From positions 1 to 8,638 of the forward strand of contig DAHVRG010000048.1 of NCBI GenBank assembly GCA_027322565.1: 8,638 nt of DNA. The letters are read 5' to 3'. The DNA comes from Georgenia sp. Lineage in GTDB: Bacteria; Actinomycetota; Actinomycetes; Actinomycetales; Actinomycetaceae. Within the stretch, counting starts at the first letter, position 1; the number at the start of each line of letters is the position of its first letter. The notes beneath the pieces were generated by a model, which worked only from the letters and a program-made list of their open reading frames with translations, did no database searches and was not told the DNA's origin. Positions 6,605 to 8,638 of this stretch are shown in pieces. Made by a program: the position numbers and the translations under genes.

Positions 6605-8638
6605 ATGACCGACCCGGTTCGTGGCACACCCGCGACGACGGCGGTCCCCACCCCATTTCCCCGGAGCAGGTCCGCGGCGGCGGCCGACGGCGAGGACCAG
6701 CTGCCGACGACGCTCACGGTGCGGGCGGACCAGCTGCTCGACGCGCTGCCCGACCCGACCTACGTCGTCGACGTCGAGCTGACCGGCGAGGATGTGGACT
6801 GCCGTGTCGTGTGGGTGAGCACCGCGCTCGCGGAGGCCACCGGCTACCCCGTGGAGGAGCTGCGCGGGCTCGCGCCGCGGCTCGTCACCAGCGAGGGGGG
6901 CGGCTCCCTCCGGGAGGCGCTGAGCACCGGGCTGCCGGTCGCGGTGGTGCGCACCATCCCGCGGCGGGACGGCTCACGGTTCCGGGCGACCGTGGCCTTC
7001 AGCCCGCTCGGACCGGGCGCCGACGGGTCGACGCGGTGGCTCGTCACGGTGCGCGACGCGACCGAGGAGCTCGCCTCGGCGGTGATGGCGGAGGAGCGGG
7101 CGGTCACCGAGGAGCGCGCCCGGCGTGGCCTGAGCCTGGTCGCTCGGGTGTCCGACATCCTCCAGGACACCGACTCGGGGACCGCGCTCATCGAGATCGG
7201 TGGCCTCCTCGAGCGCCGCATCGTCCCGTGGGCGGCGTTCTACGCCGACGGCACCCGGCTGCAACGGATCACCGACCTCGCCGGCATCACCTACCACCGG
7301 CGCGACCTGCGACGCCTGGCGCGCCTCCGGCCGGGCGTTCCGGACCCGGTCCGGGACCTGCTCCTCGACCCGCGGATGCAGACCGTCGTCATCGACCGCG
7401 AGCGCACCCCGCGGGAGGACACCCTCACCGCCGAGCTGCTCGAGCTCGTCGGGGCGGACGAGACCGCACCGGACGGCGGCCCGCTGTGGCTGCTGCCCGT
7501 CCTGGGCCGACAGGCGGTGCTCGCGCTCCTCGCCGTCCGGCCGCCCGACCGCAGCGTGGACGAGCGGGCGCTGCCCCCGGGCGAGCTGACCACGGTGCTC
7601 GAGCTCGTCGCCCGGCGCGTCGGCATGGCGATGGACAACCTCCAGCTCTACGACCGCGAGCACCGACTCGCCGAGACCCTCCAGCGGGCGATGCTGCCCG
7701 AGCAGAGCCATGTCGAGGGCGTCGACGTCTGGAGCTACTACGCCCCCAGCTCGGAGCACGCGCAGGTCGGCGGTGACTGGTACGACGTCCTCGACATCGG
7801 GCGCGGCGTCGTCGGCGTCGTCGTCGGCGACGTCGTCGGGCACGACGTCGAGGCCGCGGCGGCCATGGGACAGCTGCGCTCCGTCGTGCGGGCGTACGCC
7901 GCAGAGTTCGTCGAACCGGGCAAGGTGCTCGGACGGGTGGACCGGCTTGTCGCCGGGATGCGCATCGCCCGCCCGGCGTCCTTCGTCTACCCCACCCTCG
8001 CGCCGCGCCACGACGACGACCGGTGGGACGTCGCCTACTCGCGCGCCGGGCACCTGCCCGTCGTCCACGTCAGCCGGGGGCAGGCCCGCCAGCTCGAGGG
8101 CGCCAACGGGCCCCTCATCGGGTTCGGGGGCCGTCCGCGGCACACCGGCCACGCGGTGGTCGAGCCCGGCGACGTCCTCATCTTCTACACCGACGGCCTC
8201 GTCGAGCGGCGCGACAGGTCGATGCGGGACGGGGTGGCCGCGCTCGTCGCGGCCGCCGGGCGTATCGACGCCCCCGACGCCGCCGGGATCGGTGAGGAGC
8301 TGCTCCAGGAGCTCGCGGACGCGCCGGAGGACGACATCGCCCTCGTCGTCGTGCGGGTCCCGGACCCGGCGGCCGACACCGGCCACTCGTGGTCGGGTCC
8401 GCGGGAGCGCCGCTGGCAGATGCCGATGGACCCGCAGACCATCGCCCGGGCCCGGCATGCCGTCGTCCGCGCCTGCGAGGCCTGGGGGATCACCGACATC
8501 GCCGCCGCCGAGCTCGTCGCCTCCGAGCTGGTCGCCAACGCGGTCATGCACGGGTGGGGACGGGTGGACCTGCGGCTGCGGGACACCGGTGACGGGCTAC
8601 GGATCGAGGTGGAGGACGCCAACCCCAGCCCGCCGGTC
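6605..8638 (+). CDS. PAS-GAF-SpoIIE (PP2C) phosphatase fused to an RsbW-like HATPase domain, 3'-partial
   Basis: The frame is open for 678 codons from ATG 6605 to the last base, with no stop, so the C-terminus is missing. Domain order: disordered lead (1-38); PAS-like sensor (about 41-155; ALPDPTYVVD, ATGYPVEELRG, RRDGSRF, VTVRDATEE); a linker helix; GAF-like domain (about 174-345); the RVGMAMDNLQLYDREHRLAETLQRAMLPE junction helix; SpoIIE/PP2C phosphatase (about 366-585); and an HATPase_c domain from about 605. PP2C metal-site motifs are visible: GGDWYD (389-394, Asp391), GDVVGHD (408-414, Asp409), YTDG (528-531, Asp530) and EDDIAL (575-580). The HATPase N-box SELVANAVMH contains Asn645, and VEDANPSPP holds Asp671 of the G1-like box. 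The architecture is known in actinobacteria as a combined RsbU- and RsbW-like regulator: signals reach PAS/GAF, the PP2C domain dephosphorylates a STAS protein, and the HATPase may phosphorylate it or bind a sigma factor. The divergent STAS gene is the obvious substrate candidate. Confidence 0.94.
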   Translation, partial: MTDPVRGTPATTAVPTPFPRSRSAAAADGEDQLPTTLTVRADQLLDALPDPTYVVDVELTGEDVDCRVVWVSTALAEATGYPVEELRGLAPRLVTSEGGGSLREALSTGLPVAVVRTIPRRDGSRFRATVAFSPLGPGADGSTRWLVTVRDATEELASAVMAEERAVTEERARRGLSLVARVSDILQDTDSGTALIEIGGLLERRIVPWAAFYADGTRLQRITDLAGITYHRRDLRRLARLRPGVPDPVRDLLLDPRMQTVVIDRERTPREDTLTAELLELVGADETAPDGGPLWLLPVLGRQAVLALLAVRPPDRSVDERALPPGELTTVLELVARRVGMAMDNLQLYDREHRLAETLQRAMLPEQSHVEGVDVWSYYAPSSEHAQVGGDWYDVLDIGRGVVGVVVGDVVGHDVEAAAAMGQLRSVVRAYAAEFVEPGKVLGRVDRLVAGMRIARPASFVYPTLAPRHDDDRWDVAYSRAGHLPVVHVSRGQARQLEGANGPLIGFGGRPRHTGHAVVEPGDVLIFYTDGLVERRDRSMRDGVAALVAAAGRIDAPDAAGIGEELLQELADAPEDDIALVVVRVPDPAADTGHSWSGPRERRWQMPMDPQTIARARHAVVRACEAWGITDIAAAELVASELVANAVMHGWGRVDLRLRDTGDGLRIEVEDANPSPPV

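Noticed and set aside
6811..7776. Plus-strand open frame of 321 codons inside the phosphatase gene
   Set aside because: Arg/Ala/Gly/Pro low-complexity reading in a different frame from the true gene that starts at 6605.
6974..8551. Minus-strand open frame of 525 codons
   Set aside because: Antisense to the SpoIIE phosphatase gene; Asp/Val/Gly-rich without recognisable motifs. The plus strand carries all PP2C and HATPase motifs in frame.
1..8638. CRISPR array, tRNA/rRNA, insertion sequence, phage or defence system
   Set aside because: No regularly spaced direct repeats, no tRNA-like cloverleaf, no transposase or integrase motifs, and no toxin-antitoxin or nuclease genes were seen. All gene-length stretches are explained by ordinary chromosomal families.

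Overview
The window is very GC-rich with GTG and TTG starts and strong third-position G/C. Its gene content (DUF3376-type patatin-like protein, class II aldolase, SpoIIE-type phosphatase with a STAS partner) points to a high-GC actinobacterium. A member of Micrococcales is my guess from general familiarity; nothing in the window proves the genus.

Layout. (1) Positions 1-3593, plus strand: a large patatin-like (DUF3376) protein with a C-terminal multi-pass membrane domain. Its 5' end lies outside the window. The reading frame breaks at a run of five C at 2147-2151, so it reads as two overlapping pieces (1-2415 and 2352-3593). Inserting one base in that run would give a single protein of about 1,200 visible residues. 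(2) 3598-4260: a LemA-family membrane-anchored protein, 4 bases after the patatin stop. (3) 4257-4901: a SpoU/TrmH-family RNA methyltransferase starting at a TTG that overlaps the LemA stop (TTGA). (4) 4935-5957: fbaA, class II fructose-bisphosphate aldolase, with a strong ribosome binding site. These genes are tightly packed on one strand and probably form one transcription unit or overlapping units.

(5) 5958-6120: a convergent intergenic stretch with two hairpins. One is a compact 16-bp terminator-like stem right after fbaA. The other is a long imperfect hairpin of about 79 nt just before the end of the opposing gene. (6) 6121-6516, minus strand: a STAS-domain anti-anti-sigma factor (RsbV/SpoIIAA type). 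(7) 6517-6604: an 88-base divergent regulatory region with a candidate operator-like inverted repeat. (8) 6605 to the window end, plus strand: a PAS-GAF-SpoIIE phosphatase-HATPase fusion, 678 codons visible with no stop. It belongs to the partner-switching systems that control alternative sigma factors.

How they work together: items 6 and 8 look like a divergent signalling pair in which the fusion protein could both phosphorylate (HATPase/RsbW-like) and dephosphorylate (PP2C/RsbU-like) the STAS protein. The fbaA block is central metabolism with housekeeping RNA modification. The patatin and LemA genes form a membrane-associated pair of unknown joint function. I see no tRNA, rRNA, CRISPR array, insertion sequence or phage gene, and nothing that clearly amounts to a wholly new system. 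The points most worth checking are the frameshift, the long hairpin and the divergent partner-switch module.
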